In this document: positions 25,539-37,249 of the stretch, piece by piece
How the letters are laid out: every line of letters starts with the position of its first letter
How positions within the stretch are numbered: the stretch's first letter is position 1
Notes under the pieces: model-generated
What the model was told of the DNA's origin: nothing
Seen by the model: the letters and a program-made list of their open reading frames with translations, nothing else
The model's database searches: none
Made by a program: the position numbers and the translations under genes
Assembly (NCBI RefSeq): GCF_022376445.1
Contig: NW_025955099.1
Coordinates: 48,264-112,263 of the forward strand
Length of the DNA: 64,000 bases
Source: Fomitopsis serialis
Taxonomy: Eukaryota; Basidiomycota; Agaricomycetes; Polyporales; Fomitopsidaceae
Reading direction: 5' to 3'

Positions 25539-27074
25539 TCACTTCGTCAGAACGCGCTCGCAATACTCAACGTCATTCTTCACGGACGAAGCGGGGCTTT
25601 CGGCTTTGCCGCGATCTTCGTAGGCCTTCGTGGCGCTCAAGAGCTCGAGGGACGCGGGCGTGAGGACTGGCGAGAAGGATCAGCATGAAATTGAATACAG
25701 CCACCCATCAATAGAATCGAGGATACGCACCGCGGTCAGAGTCGGTGAAGATGAAGTGGTAGAAGATGCCTCCCAAGATCGTCGCGGGGATGTTCGTCAG
25801 AGCAGCGATTGCAGCGTAGCTTCCGCCTGAAGCCGGGAGCCCCCAGAGCGAGAGGACTGCCAGACGACCGCCGACGTCGCGTGCCGAGTTAGCTGCGAGG
25901 CTTGCGGGAGAAAAGCCCCAGATGACGATCCCACTGACACGGCGCGGTCAGGGAAAGCGGCGCAGGGAGGATCGAGAGCTACCGTACTAAGTAAAGCCGA
26001 TGATCCAAGGAGCGGCGACCGGAGGCGAAAACGCGTTGGTGGGATCTAGGCAGGCGAAGATCACGACGGCTAGGACGAAGTCCTAGAACAGCAAGTTGAA
26101 CGGATGGACGCAACGGGCGAAAGGCACATGAATACGCACACAGACGAATTCATTCAAGAAGACGTTGCCCAGGTTAGCCCCAGGCGTGGCGTACAGTCCG
26201 AAGATGCCGCCTGGGCCTTGCGCCGTGAACATGACTGAGTCGTAGAGATCCTTTGCTTGCAGACCTGCAATCGCTTCCTGTGACGGGGGTTAGTTCTGCC
26301 AGGTAGCCTGTCATGGGCCAAGTCACAGACCTTGATCATGTCGTGGTATTGCACGTAAATGAGCAAGCACGCGACGTAGGCCCCAACAATTTGCGCAACG
26401 ATAAGTCTGGTGCGACGATGGCATAAGTTGTGATCAATATAAAGGCTAGTTGACTGGTAGTGGTTTGGCCGTCTTACCGCAACCTCTCAGAGGCGTAACA
26501 TTGCCAGTGAGCATGTGCCAGATCGTGAAGGCAGGATTTGCGTGCCCATTGGACGTCGGCTGTGCATTACATTTGTCAGTGGCTAGGTCATCCGAAGATA
26601 GCTGTAAACCACCAGACAGATGATAACCGCCAGCACGATTCCAAGGGAATATGCCATCCCGACTTGAAGCACACCTGTAAACAGTGCATCGTCACTATGA
26701 CTGAGGTTATGGATATGCTTCGCAGACACATACTGCCGACGCCCTGCACTCCCAGGAGGTTTCCTAGGACATACGTTGCAGTCGATCCAGTACCCGCAAA
26801 CGTGTAGAGGAAGGTAGACAACTGCGTGAAGCCGTCAGGAGCTGAGCCACATGAAGGCAATTCAGCCACTCACCGCTTCCGCGACGAACTCTACGAACCA
26901 GCGGGCACGTCCCCGCCTGTGCTTCTGCCAGGGGGCCAGGAGCCGCGGTTGTGGGTGGCTTCTGCTAGACGTACAACGGGAGTCACCCTCGAAGGAGGAA
27001 CAGGATGCTGCATGGTGGTTACGACCCGAGTAGAGGAGCAAGAAGGGGCGGCGCAAGTGAATGGAGAAGACCAT
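25539..27074 (-). CDS. Aquaporin-like membrane channel (MIP family)
   Basis: A six-helix channel split over about nine exons. Recognisable pieces in order are RWFVEFVAEAV (helix 1), FLYTFAGTGSTATYVLGNLL, VGMAYSLGIVLAVIICL and the first pore motif NGHANPAFTIWHMLTGNV. LIVAQIVGAYVACLLIYVQY, GIFGLYATPGANLGNVFLNEF and FVLAVVIFACLDP follow, and then the second pore motif region ANSARDVGGRLAVLSLWG and TNIPATILGGIFYHFIFTD. The cytosolic tail ends with CERVLTK. The second NPA box reads NSA, but the following Arg-Asp is kept. Aquaporins pass water or small solutes; the substrate cannot be told from this. The ATG at 27074 is chosen; the frame is open a little upstream without a better start. Confidence 0.8.
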
Positions 27075-28700
27075 CACTTATATATGTACTATGCGCTAAG
27101 ACGATCGTGATCAGGGGCCGCAATCTTAGTCCATTTCAGCTCCATGGACGAATACAGCGCGTGGAGTTTTCGTTCCTTCGAAGTGGGCGAGTCTGGGCGA
27201 GTTCCCAGACTTACCCTTGGGCGGCGTGGGCCAGAGCTGTCTGTAACGATGTCCCAAGACATCGGTGACATCTGGGACCTCGAGACATCGCTGTTCCTTA
27301 GCCTACTCCTAGAGTGGAAGAGAGGTAAGCATTTCAGATGATCTGAGTAGTGGCTTTGCCTGTCTTCTCAATGTCATGTGTGTGGGAGCACGCGCTCTTG
27401 ATGATGAACCCGTGAACAGCGGGTCGACTGCCATTATTGGGCAAGCTTGTTTGAGGCTAAATGAACAAGAAGCGTAACGTATAAGATTTTAACTTACCTT
27501 CCCGGTCAGTAGCCCACTGTTCTTGTCAGATGCCAACTTAGCGGCTACTCGAGTTCGTTTGAACGTCTGTATTCGAGTCAGGCCATGAGTGTGACGGGTT
27601 TTCGAGGGGAAAGTCAAGGTAGTATCGCGGGACTTCTGCGGCCAAACATTGGGATCTCAGGCTCTTCCTGGAAAGGCCCCCTGATGCTACGCTGGAGCCA
27701 TTGGGTGTCATCTGCCAGTCACGGTGGGCGGAGCCAAGGTAACGACTCCTCGTGTAAGTAGTCGATACCTAATGCGGAACTCAACGCCACAAGGCGGGTT
27801 CTCCCGAAATTAGAATTCGAAGCGCTCGTGGTCGCGAGTCGCATCCTTCTGCCAGCGCACTCAGATCAAGTTGAAGGCCCTGGCCGGACAATTTTTTTCC
27901 AGATCGAGGGAAACGGACTCCATTTTTGGCTCCAAATTCAAGTTGAATCGACAACCAGCTTCACCCGGGACGAATGATTAATGACGGGCCGGTGACACGC
28001 ACCATGGCTCATCTACAAGGGATGACTCATCGGATAGCTCGCGCCATACCATGCTCTAGGTGTCAGCTCGTTGGACAAGTGGGGAATGGGAGGTAAGTAT
28101 GCCAGCGTGTAGGACGGCGGGGGGACAACTGGGGCGAGGGCGAGCCAAACAAAGTCGAAGGTGTGTACCGGTGCTGGACATGTTCAGTTTACGCAACTGT
28201 AGCAAGTCTGAGCTACTAACTGCAGTCCGCCAAAATCGCCCTCTATAATCTTGCGCCTTTGTGTGAGTACACCAATTTGATTGTCCAAATAGTATAGCTC
28301 GTGGTGACTCACTGCAGCGGCCGGCACAGTCAGCCTCAGACAGTCATTGCGCAGCCGCAGCCTGTCTCGACATTGCAATCCCGCTGATCAAATACTTATA
28401 CTCACCGTCTGGCCAGCTGTAGAGCACCCGAGCTTACCGGAGAGGCATGTGGCCACGTCATACAAGCGGCAACGGCAATAGCTCCAGCCTCCGACACACG
28501 TCCCGTGGCAGTTGGCCTGAGAATTCCGACGAAGCTGTGTTGTAAGCCTGAGTGTAGTAAGTCATCATTGTAGTGATCTGTCGCTGTAGTGGTCTCCGAT
28601 CTACGGGCTGACCAACTCGTCTGTTGTTTGGATAGATTGCCGCCCAGCGACCAACGCACAAAAGCGCCGGGTAGTCGAGTTCGTTCCGCAGGTCTCGCTA
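27075..28700. other. Divergent intergenic region
   Basis: 1.6 kb between the aquaporin and P450 genes, which are transcribed away from each other. No coding signal or repeat is recognised. Confidence 0.5.
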
Positions 28701-31034
28701 TGATCGTCTTCATCCAATCCCAGGTGTTGCCGTCTGCAGGGGTCGCCTTGCTGATCTACGTGCTGTGGAAGGTAGCCAGAATCCTGTTGGCACCGCTGTG
28801 GTCCACGCTACGAGATCTGCCCGGACCGGCGAGCCCCAGTCTGATCTATGGCAATCTTTCCGACATACACAAGGCCGATGATTCAGTGCTGCATGAAGCT
28901 TGGGTTGAAGAACATGGCCCAACGATCACCTACAAGGGCTGGTTGAACGTAAGTCTTGGACTCTGTGCGACCACATTATTAGTTGAACTGACATTGGGTC
29001 AGTCACACAAGCTATACACCCTCGACACGAGAGCTCTGGGGCACATCTTGAGTCACTCACACGACTACGCCAAACCTGCAATGGATGCTTTCTTCTTGGG
29101 AAAGATTGTTGGTCAAGGTATGTCGCGAGACAATGCCACGGGACACCATTTGACGGGGTCACCACTACAGGTTTACTCGTGGTGGAAGGTTAGTGATCAG
29201 CATCATTATATCAATAGCTGGTACTGACGACATTTTGACGACATGCGCAGGTGATCAGCACCGTCAACAGGTACGCAGTCTGAGTCACGCCAGCCATGCG
29301 AAGTCTTCTAATCGATGTTGCGCGTCCACAGCGTCGTGTTATGGTAAGCTGTCCCATCGCACACCGCTCGACTTGTCTCATATGTTACAAGAATCCAGCC
29401 TTCGGATATGCTCAGATCCGGGGGCTGACCGAGATCTTTGTCGAGAAAGCACAACAGGTGGGTACCAATCGTACTGAGTGTAAACTGCTCTTCTCATAGA
29501 CCATCGCTAGCTGCGGGACTTCTGGAGCGACCAGATCGCAGTCGCCGGCGCTCCTGCCAGGATCGATGTTACCGCTGGTTTGGGCAAGATGACTCTGGAC
29601 GTCATCGGACTTGCTGGTTCGTTGTACCACCCGGTTGTCAAGCATCGTCCAGTTGACCGCCGCGAGTTTTCTAGGATTCAATTACGACTTCAATGCATTA
29701 GATGACAAGCCAAACGAGCTCAATCAGGCGTTCACCACCATGTTCCAAGCCATTACGAGCGCTAGCACAGGCTTGGCCGTTGTCCTCAAATATGCATTCC
29801 CAATCCTGGATATCATTGTGAGTGCTCCGCCTGTGCAACACGGGCAAGCTGAAGTCATACCGAACAGCCGGACAGCTTTGCGAAGGGCACAAATACGGCG
29901 CAAGCGGTCGCACGGCGCGTTGGCATGCAGCTCATCCAGGACAAGAAAGCGGAGGTTATGAGGACTTCTGACGAAAAGGGCGTTGGCGATGCCTTAGGCA
30001 GCCGCGATCTTCTCACATTGCTCATAAAGGCCAACATGAGCACGGACATCCCAGTGAGTCAACGTCTGTCCGACGAAGACGTCCTTGCACGTAAGTATGC
30101 CTGTACCTTACACGCGCTATCCTAACTGACTACGGGCACAAAGAGGTACCGACGTAGGTCTTGGAATGATTCGCTAGTGCCACAGAAGCAGATTTCTGAC
30201 CGATCTCAGGTTCCTCATCGCGGGACACGAGACCACGAGTTACGGAACTGGCTGGGCTCTCTTCGCTCTCGCTCAAGCGCCGTTAATCCAGCGCAAGCTT
30301 CGCGAGGAGCTCCTCGGCGTGCAGACGGACACGCCGTCGATGGATGAACTCAACGCGCTTCCTTATCTCGATGCCGTGGTGCGCGAGACGATGCGGCTGC
30401 ATGCACCGGTGCCAGCTACTGCAAGGGTAGCATGCAAGGACGACATGATCCCTCTCAACACACCGTATACCGACCGTCATGGCCAAGTCCACGACCACGT
30501 CAAGTGAGCCTCCATCGCTGATGCTCTGGTGTGTTGGTTGTCTGACGGTAGTTGCAGGATTCAGAAAGGCACACAGATTCTGATACCGATTCTCGCTCTG
30601 AACCGACGCAAGCACTCTGGGGCGAGGACGCTTTCGAGTTCAAGTGAGTCCGCGGCCATCCGTATATGTCAACAGCTCTTACGAGTCTGTAGACCGGAGC
30701 GCTGGGAGAAGCTTCCTGAGGCAGTCCAGAGCATCCCGGGTGTGTGGGGCAATTTGATGACCTTTATAGGTGGACCACGCGCTTGCATTGGATATCGATT
30801 CTCGCTCGTCGAGTGAGCATGTCCCCGCTCTTTACACCGCTTCCGCGGGACTGACGCCTCAACAGGATGAAGGCGTTACTTTTTGTCCTCGTGCGAGCAT
30901 TTGAGCTGGAGCTCGCGCTTCCCGCGAACGATATCATCAAGAAGAGTGCCATCGTTCAACGCCCGTACATTCGGGATCAGGTAGAAAGGGGGAGCCAGTT
31001 GCCATTACTGTTCAAACCTTATCAGAACGTGTAA
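28701..31034 (+). CDS. Cytochrome P450 monooxygenase, one apparent frameshift
   Basis: A haem monooxygenase anchored in the ER membrane by an N-terminal helix ([16 protein letters not shown]). A DLPGP hinge follows. Across many short introns I recover, in frame, VEGDQHRQQRRVMNPAFG (helix C), [36 protein letters not shown] (I-helix A/G-x-x-T), [14 protein letters not shown] (ExxR) and FKPERWE. The haem loop [17 protein letters not shown] carries the cysteine ligand, and the end reads LLFKPYQNV. At about 30610 the exon reading LALNRRK must lose one base to continue as [10 protein letters not shown], so a G appears to be missing. That makes it either a young pseudogene or an assembly error; everything else is intact. 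The family resembles Polyporales CYP families, but no number is assigned. No other biosynthetic genes flank it. Confidence 0.85.
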
Positions 31035-31752
31035 CGCCTCGGAACACGTAGGTACGCTTCCCTGACCTTGACCCACCTGGCGTTGACCTTAGTCTCGAGA
31101 TAGGTACTTAGTGTGCGGAGATTCCATCGACCATGAATGGATTGAGACTGGTCTACTTGACTGTGCTGTCCTTGTGTGCCACGAGTCGACTACGCCTCTC
31201 ATGTCTCTGTGTCGTCCGTGGCACCAAGGCGGACGCAACATTCAAACAGACTGGACTGCTCTGATTGACCAGCGCCAGTACCGGGCAGTGGTAAGGCCGG
31301 TGAGGCGAGGAGGAGAGTCTCTATCGCACGCTTGTTGCAGTAACGGCGCTTCTGCGGACTCAGTTTAATTTGACCTGGCCCTAGAGCGGTGCGTCCATTT
31401 GCATTCTCGGATTAGCTACGGTGTCTGGATCTAAGTGAGCCCTGAGACACATTCTTGATCATTAGTAAATGGTGTTGCGTGGCTTGAGTTATGTCATGCC
31501 ATAAAGGGGAACATCGCCCTCGAGCTCCGTCGACTTGATCGTCGATGGAAGCAAGCCTTGAGGACGCCACACAGCCAAAGGCATGATAAAAAGAGAGGAC
31601 GAGATGTGGCTCGTCGGGTGCCGACCTACATTCGCTCGACTGGACAACTAACATACTATGAATCCTCAAGAGATTACGCCCTCGATTGGGTGCGTATCTG
31701 TTGTAGTTGCATTACTTTCGCTGACTGTCATTTCAGAACTTCGACTTGTGGC
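31035..31752. other. Spacer before the BTB array
   Basis: 700 nt between the P450 stop and the first BTB gene. Nothing recognised. Confidence 0.5.
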
Positions 31753-32719
31753 ATGCTCAAATCCCCGTGGAGAGTTGGGTCGATTAGCGAACGATGTGAG
31801 TCGATCAGTCAGTTTCCTGCTGGTTAATTGACTCAATATACATCCTAGCCTACGCGGACGATGGGGACGTCCTCGTCTCATCTTGCGATGGCGTACGCTT
31901 CAGAGTACACAAACGGAATCTACACATGCACTCGGAGATCTTCCCTGGGGACGACTTTCTATCAGACGACATAGTCAACCTGTCGGAAGACTCGTCTACA
32001 TTGGAGCTTCTCTTCCAATACATGTATCAGCCTCCGCAGCCGGACTTGCGCGCCGTCACGTTTGAGCAGCTGGCGAAGTTGGCGGAAGCTGCGGAGAAAT
32101 ATCGTGTTCTGGCCGCCATGGAGAACTGCAAGGTTTCAATGAGGTACGCGCGATTGCGATCTCCATTTCCTCTCAGCTCAATGTCTCGACTCTGCATTGC
32201 TAGGGCCTCTTTATCCACTTGCAAGGAGCCATTCGCTGTACTCGGCTATGCTGCAAGACACGGGCACAAGGATATCTCTGCTGAGGCCGCGCTCAGGACG
32301 CTGAGTGTATCAGCGAAAGATGCACTCGATCATCTCGGGCCCGCACATTTCATTAGATGGGTGAGTCTTCACTACAGCAAGCCGATTGAAATCATGTTCA
32401 CGTTCGCGGCTATGTTTCGAATGGATAGTGTCTCTACCGCGATCCATGGGTTCAGGCGCTACTCGATGCCTACCGTCCACCACCCCCAGGTGGTATTCTG
32501 CATAAGGGCGGGCTCTGGGAGTGTGATCTTTGGAAGCCCTTCGTACTGGCCGTGGTCGACGACATGGGCCATGACTTGGAGGCACCCCTGCAGTTCTCCT
32601 CGGTCCTCGAGAGGAACTACGCGAAACTGCAGGATTGTTGGCACTGCAAACTGCGCGCTCAGACATGGCGGGATCAGATTCACCGTCGTGTTGCCGAATT
32701 GCGAAGTTTTCAGTTCTAG
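31753..32719 (+). CDS. BTB/POZ domain protein, array copy 1
   Basis: The first of a tandem family. A tiny exon 1 (MLKSPWRVGSISER) ends in phase 1 at a GTGAGT donor, as in copies 4 and 5. Exon 2 carries the BTB core: DGVRFRVHKRNLHMHSEIFP, LSEDSSTLELLFQYMYQPPQ and LAEAAEKYRVLAAMENCK. Exon 3 (FAVLGYAARHGHKDISAEAA) and exon 4 (GGILHKGGLWECDLWKPFV, ending RVAELRSFQF) complete the family pattern. BTB domains mediate dimerisation and often recruit Cul3 ubiquitin ligases. In Agaricomycetes such single-BTB proteins are greatly expanded, and their roles are unknown. No stop codon or frameshift was found. This is the most divergent copy of the array. Confidence 0.82.
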
Positions 32720-33142
32720 TATGCAACAAGGGAATGTCACAGTTATGTTTGATGGTCTATCGACGTGGTCTGGTAGTGTTCTTGCGTCTGTACACTTCTT
32801 TGACTGCAGGTTCGAGTCTGAACCAAGAATCACAACAGGTTGAATGATCGTACCTAAACAAGGAGCAGGTGGATGTATGCTGTGCGAATCTTCTTGCCAC
32901 CAGGCTGATCTTCGACCTCGTGTCAAATACTAGATGAGAGTCGCGCAGCGTGACAAGCTGTACATTGTGCGAACAGAAGCTTGGCCTCGACGGTGCCACG
33001 AGGATGCAGAGTGGCCGAACACCATAAAGCATGCTCCCTATGAGGCATTGGATGGCTCGATGCTACGTGCGCCCGACTCATAAACCACTGCACACTTGAC
33101 TCTCGTCCAAAGCTTCACCGAATCCACACGATTGCGCCGAGG

Positions 33143-34099
33143 ATGTCCGAGTCTCAAGCGCCAACAGCAAGGCACAGCGAACGTTGTGCGTACTATCCTC
33201 AGTTGTCAGATGTCGCGTGCATAGCATTCACCTAGAAACATCACAGTCAATGCCTCCGACTCAGATATCACGATTTCTCCTCAGATGGGGTGCTCTTCAG
33301 CGTGCACAAAAGAATCTAGCAGCTCATCCGAAGTGTTCCCCGACGGCGACCTTGCAACCAACGATGAGATCGTGCCCCTGTCTGAGCAGTCGTCCACGCT
33401 AGAGCTGCTGTTCCAGTATATGTATCGCCAACCGCAGCCAGACATCACTTTGAACAGTATCGCAGCTGGCTGAGGCGCGGAGAAGTACCGCGTCTTCTCT
33501 GCAATGGAGATCTGCAGGGTTATGATGAAGTGAGCATTGAGTGGGCTTCTTGACACTGGTATGTTCGCAGTGTTGACTATCACGACGATTCTTCCCGCAC
33601 AGACTGTCGTTACCCAAAAATGCAATTGCGTCCTTGCATATGCAGCAAAGCATGGTTACACGAAGTATGCGTGGAAGCAGCCCTCACACAATCCGGTGGA
33701 ACCACGAGAGGTTTTCGACATTTGGGCACATGTGGTTCGTACATTGGGTGAGTGAAGGTCCGGATTGCGGAAGCATGTTCAAGTTTGTGGGACAAAATAC
33801 GAACTTACAGACAAACAGGTGCTTTACCGAGAGCCATATTTGAAGGCTCTAAAGGACGCGCATCAACCGTACACGTCGGGAGGGCTCTTGCATAAGGGGG
33901 GCTTCACAGAGTGCGACCTGTGGAAACCCTTCAAATGAAAGTCACCAATGCGATCAGCGGCGATGTAGCAACGCTCAATCGATCAACGAGATCTTACAGA
34001 GGCTTCCGCTGCGCTGTCGACCTGTACACAATGCAGCAGGAGAGCAGAGGCTTGGTCCACACAGATTATCAAGAGGATCTCGACGCTACCACAGTTTAG
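33143..34099 (+). pseudogene. BTB/POZ array copy 2, degraded
   Basis: Exon 1 (MSESQAPTARHSER) is normal. The BTB exon then shows at least three frame changes. One base is missing in the run encoding ITIS-SSDG near 33270, and another after the codons for VHKRNLAAH near 33325. A third change comes before AEKYRVFSAMEIC near 33475. The 3' exon reads VLYREPYLKALKDAHQPYTS up to CDLWKPFK and then a premature stop at about 33937. A homologous tail (CTQCSRRAEAWS to the stop at 34099) survives in another frame. The gene is therefore non-functional, but every exon is still recognisable. Confidence 0.8.
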
Positions 34100-34556
34100 T
34101 CTGCCTTGTAACGTCACGGTGACCATATGTACTATCACATAGTACGTAAGTAGTTGCGTAGCTGAGTACTACTTCAATCACTAGAGTTGGGAACAGATGG
34201 CTCATGATTGGTCGCATGCAATACACTAGCAGCTTGGTTCAGCGTACAGTTCAATCAATCTCGCCGTCTTGGACGAAAACGTGAACACGTCAACTTGAAC
34301 GTTTGAACTCCAGTAACGTTCCGAGTCCTACAGTGCCCGGCAATAGCCGAACTTGCAGCGCCATGGTCGCGTCTGCCAACGGCAACTCGGTAGAACACAT
34401 TCATATATAACCTTTGTACCACTCCATTCAAGTGCTGGCCTGTAGCTGGTCGGAATTGTCTTCTTATCTAGCCTTTGGCTCTCGTCTGCCACATCATAGT
34501 ACCTGTACACAGAAACGAACAGTTGGACCAACGTATATGCGCATACAATCGTGACC

Positions 34557-35555
34557 ATGTCGGTAGGTTCGAGCTCAAATATAGTGAACGATGTGAGTAC
34601 CCTGCAGAGAGGTACACGTCAGCAGACGCACTGATACATCACAGTTTGCGCCCCGGATGCGACATCACGATGTCTTCGTCTGACGGTGTATTGTTCAAGC
34701 TGCACCGGAACAACCTGGGAGTCCACTCCGACGTCTTCCCTGGTGTTGAGTCGGACGTCGTCCCTGCGCAAGACGAGATCGTACTGCTGGGGGAGAAAGC
34801 ATCGACACTGGAATTACTGTTCCAGTACGTGTACCGTCAGCGGCAACCCGACTTGGGCAAGTTGGACGCGGAGGAGTTGGCGCTGTTGGCAGAGGCGGCA
34901 GAAAAGTATTGTATCTATTCGGCGATGGAGGTATGCAAAATATACATGCAGTGAGTTCATGATACCTCGTTCACAGAGTATAAGCTTATGGACGTTTTTC
35001 GTTTTCGTAGAGCGGCAATACCGAAGATACCTATGGATGTCTTGTTATACGCCGCACGGCATGGCTACACGGAGCTGTGCGATGAGGCTGCTCCGCACAC
35101 TATCAACATGGATGCGGAAGTCGTGATGCGACGCCTCGATTCCAGGATGTTCCTGAATTGGGTGAGTGGCAGCTGTGTGATAAACCGCTCAGTGCTCACA
35201 ATGTACACTCGATCAGATTCTATATCGCGAGAGTCGGCTGCGGTTCCTCCTCGACCTGCACCGTCCGAACGTACACATACACACGCATGAAGACTCTGTC
35301 GTCGAGGGAGAAGATTGTACCCTCTGGCTCCCGTTCATGGGCGAGGTCCTGCAAGAACTCGGCATGTCGCTCTCGAACGTTAACGATCCGTATAAGATCT
35401 TCGACAAACACAAGCACATGCTGGATGACTGCAGTGATTGCCACCTGCTGTTGAGAAACTGGAGCAGTGCTATCAGTATGGAACGTGCCATGAAGCCACT
35501 GCCGAATTTCACGTCGTTCGATCGACGAGAGTCCGCGGGAGGAAGGGGGGGTTAG
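34557..35555 (+). CDS. BTB/POZ domain protein, array copy 3, damaged 5' end
   Basis: From DITMSSSDGVLFKLHRNNLG onward the BTB exon, the RAAIPKIPMDVLLYAARHG exon and the last exon (ILYRESRLRFLLDLHRP to the stop at 35555) are open and spliceable. The 5' end is not. The small first exon from ATG 34557 ends in phase 0, whereas the intact copies end in phase 1. One base also seems to be missing near 34657, in the codons before DIT. No canonical ATG then leads into the BTB exon. The next in-frame ATG is 34669, which would remove only the first few BTB residues. It is either a short-start gene or an early pseudogene. Confidence 0.65.
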
Positions 35556-35976
35556 GGCCGTGTCGGTGTGTGACCATATTCACAGGAATGACATTGTTCA
35601 TGAAAATTTTGGCCGAAAACTGCGTTTTGCTAAATGACGCTATCGACGGTGGGTGGGTGTGCGCAAGGTTATTCGGTAAGTCGTCGTCGTTGTACTCCGT
35701 GGCGTGGCGTCTAGATTTGAGATCGCCGTGTGCTACAGGTCAGTAGACCACGCCTGTGCGAAGAGGATCCGAAGAGAAGCAGTCAACAAAGTTGCTGCAT
35801 GGTCCACCCTGAGCTTCGGCCTCGAGGAAGGCATGAGGCAGCGTTGGCATTCCCATATATTATTCCCGTTCCGAGCCTTGCGTATCCCAGCAGTTTCTCA
35901 CTGGGCGCACACGTTCCTGCATGCCCTTCGCATCGACGATACGGCGATTGCTACGACGACGCCTTACGATTTGACT
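35556..35976. other. Upstream region of BTB copy 4
   Basis: Contains a segment (about 35776-35815, GAAGCAGTCAACAAAGTT onward) that recurs upstream of copy 5 at about 38260-38300. This shows that the duplicated unit includes the promoter. Confidence 0.5.
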
Positions 35977-36945
35977 ATGTCTCCTACATACAGCGAACGA
36001 TGTGAGTGATCACCTACGAATGCAGCTATTTATCGGCTGAAACTTACTTGCGGACAGTCAACGCTGCGGATGCAGATTTGACGATCTCCTCATCTGACGG
36101 TGTACTTTTCAAGGTGCACCGGAAGAGTCTCGAGACCTATTCTGACATCTTCCCCGGGACTGATGTCCCTGTGGACAACGAAATTGTGCCATTGTCGGAG
36201 AAGGCTTCGACGCTAGACCTACTATTTCAATACATGTATCGCCAGCGACAGCCCGACCTGAGCAAGATTGACGCGGATGAGCTTGCGATGCTGGCGGAGG
36301 CTGCGGAGAAATACTTTGTCTACTCAGCGATGGAGGTATGCAAAGTGTACATGCAGTGAGTGCTGCCAGGCTTAGGGCGGTTCTATTGTGGTACTGTCTC
36401 GGAGAACTGATATGTACCAACTTGATAGGTCTGCAATCCCGAAGATGCCGCTGAAGGTTATGGGCTATGCAGCGAGGCACGAGTACGAGAGCCTGTGCGA
36501 GGAAGCGGCTCCGCACACTGTCCAGGCTAAGGCTGCCGACGCTTTGGAGTATCTAGACGCACGGTGCTTTGCTAGTTGGGTGGGCGGCTTCGGCAGCCAT
36601 GATACCTCTACCGCAACTCATAGGACATCATCACAGGTTCTCTACCGCGAACATTGGCTACAAGTCCTGTACGACATCCACCACCCGCCTTTTGCCCCGC
36701 TACTGCACAAGGGAGGTCTACCGGAGTGCCCCCTTTGGCTCCCGTTCCAAGGGGGTGTCCTGCAGGACCTTGGAAGCTCACTTGCCTGTCTCCAACAGTC
36801 TGCATCAGCGACCGTGGACCGGCACCGGCATCTGCTGGGCGAATGCGTGCAGTGCAAGAAACGTGCAGACCACTGGGTGTATGCGATTGCGGGGAAGGTA
36901 GCGAGCATACCGAAGTTCGACCCTACGCTTCGAGTCTTCACGTAG
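35977..36945 (+). CDS. BTB/POZ domain protein, array copy 4
   Basis: Intact four-exon copy. Exon 1 encodes MSPTYSER, then a 55-nt intron. Exon 2 is the BTB domain: NAADADLTISSSDGVLFKVH, LFQYMYRQRQPDLSKIDADE, LAEAAEKYFVYSAMEVCKVY. Exon 3 reads RSAIPKMPLKVMGYAARHEY, and exon 4 runs from VLYREHWLQVLYDIHHP through LLHKGGLPECPLWLPFQGGV to the end VASIPKFDPTLRVFT. All introns fall at the same places as in copies 1 and 5. The C-terminal region has a conserved C-x2-C pair (ECVQCKK), which could bind zinc; this is an inference. Confidence 0.84.
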
Positions 36946-37249
36946 TAGATAGTATCTAATGGACAATAACGGCTATTTTGAGCCCTTGGCCTTTCGCTGC
37001 ACTGACATCGCAGTCATAGGATTACACACACGGCGGTCTTCCCTGAGAACTATGCGGAATCGCGAGACAAACGACCACGCGTCTCGGGCGCTGGGAGCCC
37101 AGGTGAGATTAAATGCAGTCCGGGTTAGGAAGCCATCAGACCGATACGCGTCCCGCCTCTCCCAGCGAGCGACTCTGATGTTGACAAGTGACTTGTCAAG
37201 ACGAGGCCCGACATTAATTGGATGAACGTTCGCGGTGGGTCCTCATTGA

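Noticed and set aside
28701..31034. A secondary-metabolite gene cluster around the P450
   Set aside because: Neighbours are an aquaporin and BTB genes. No synthase, transferase or pathway regulator is present.
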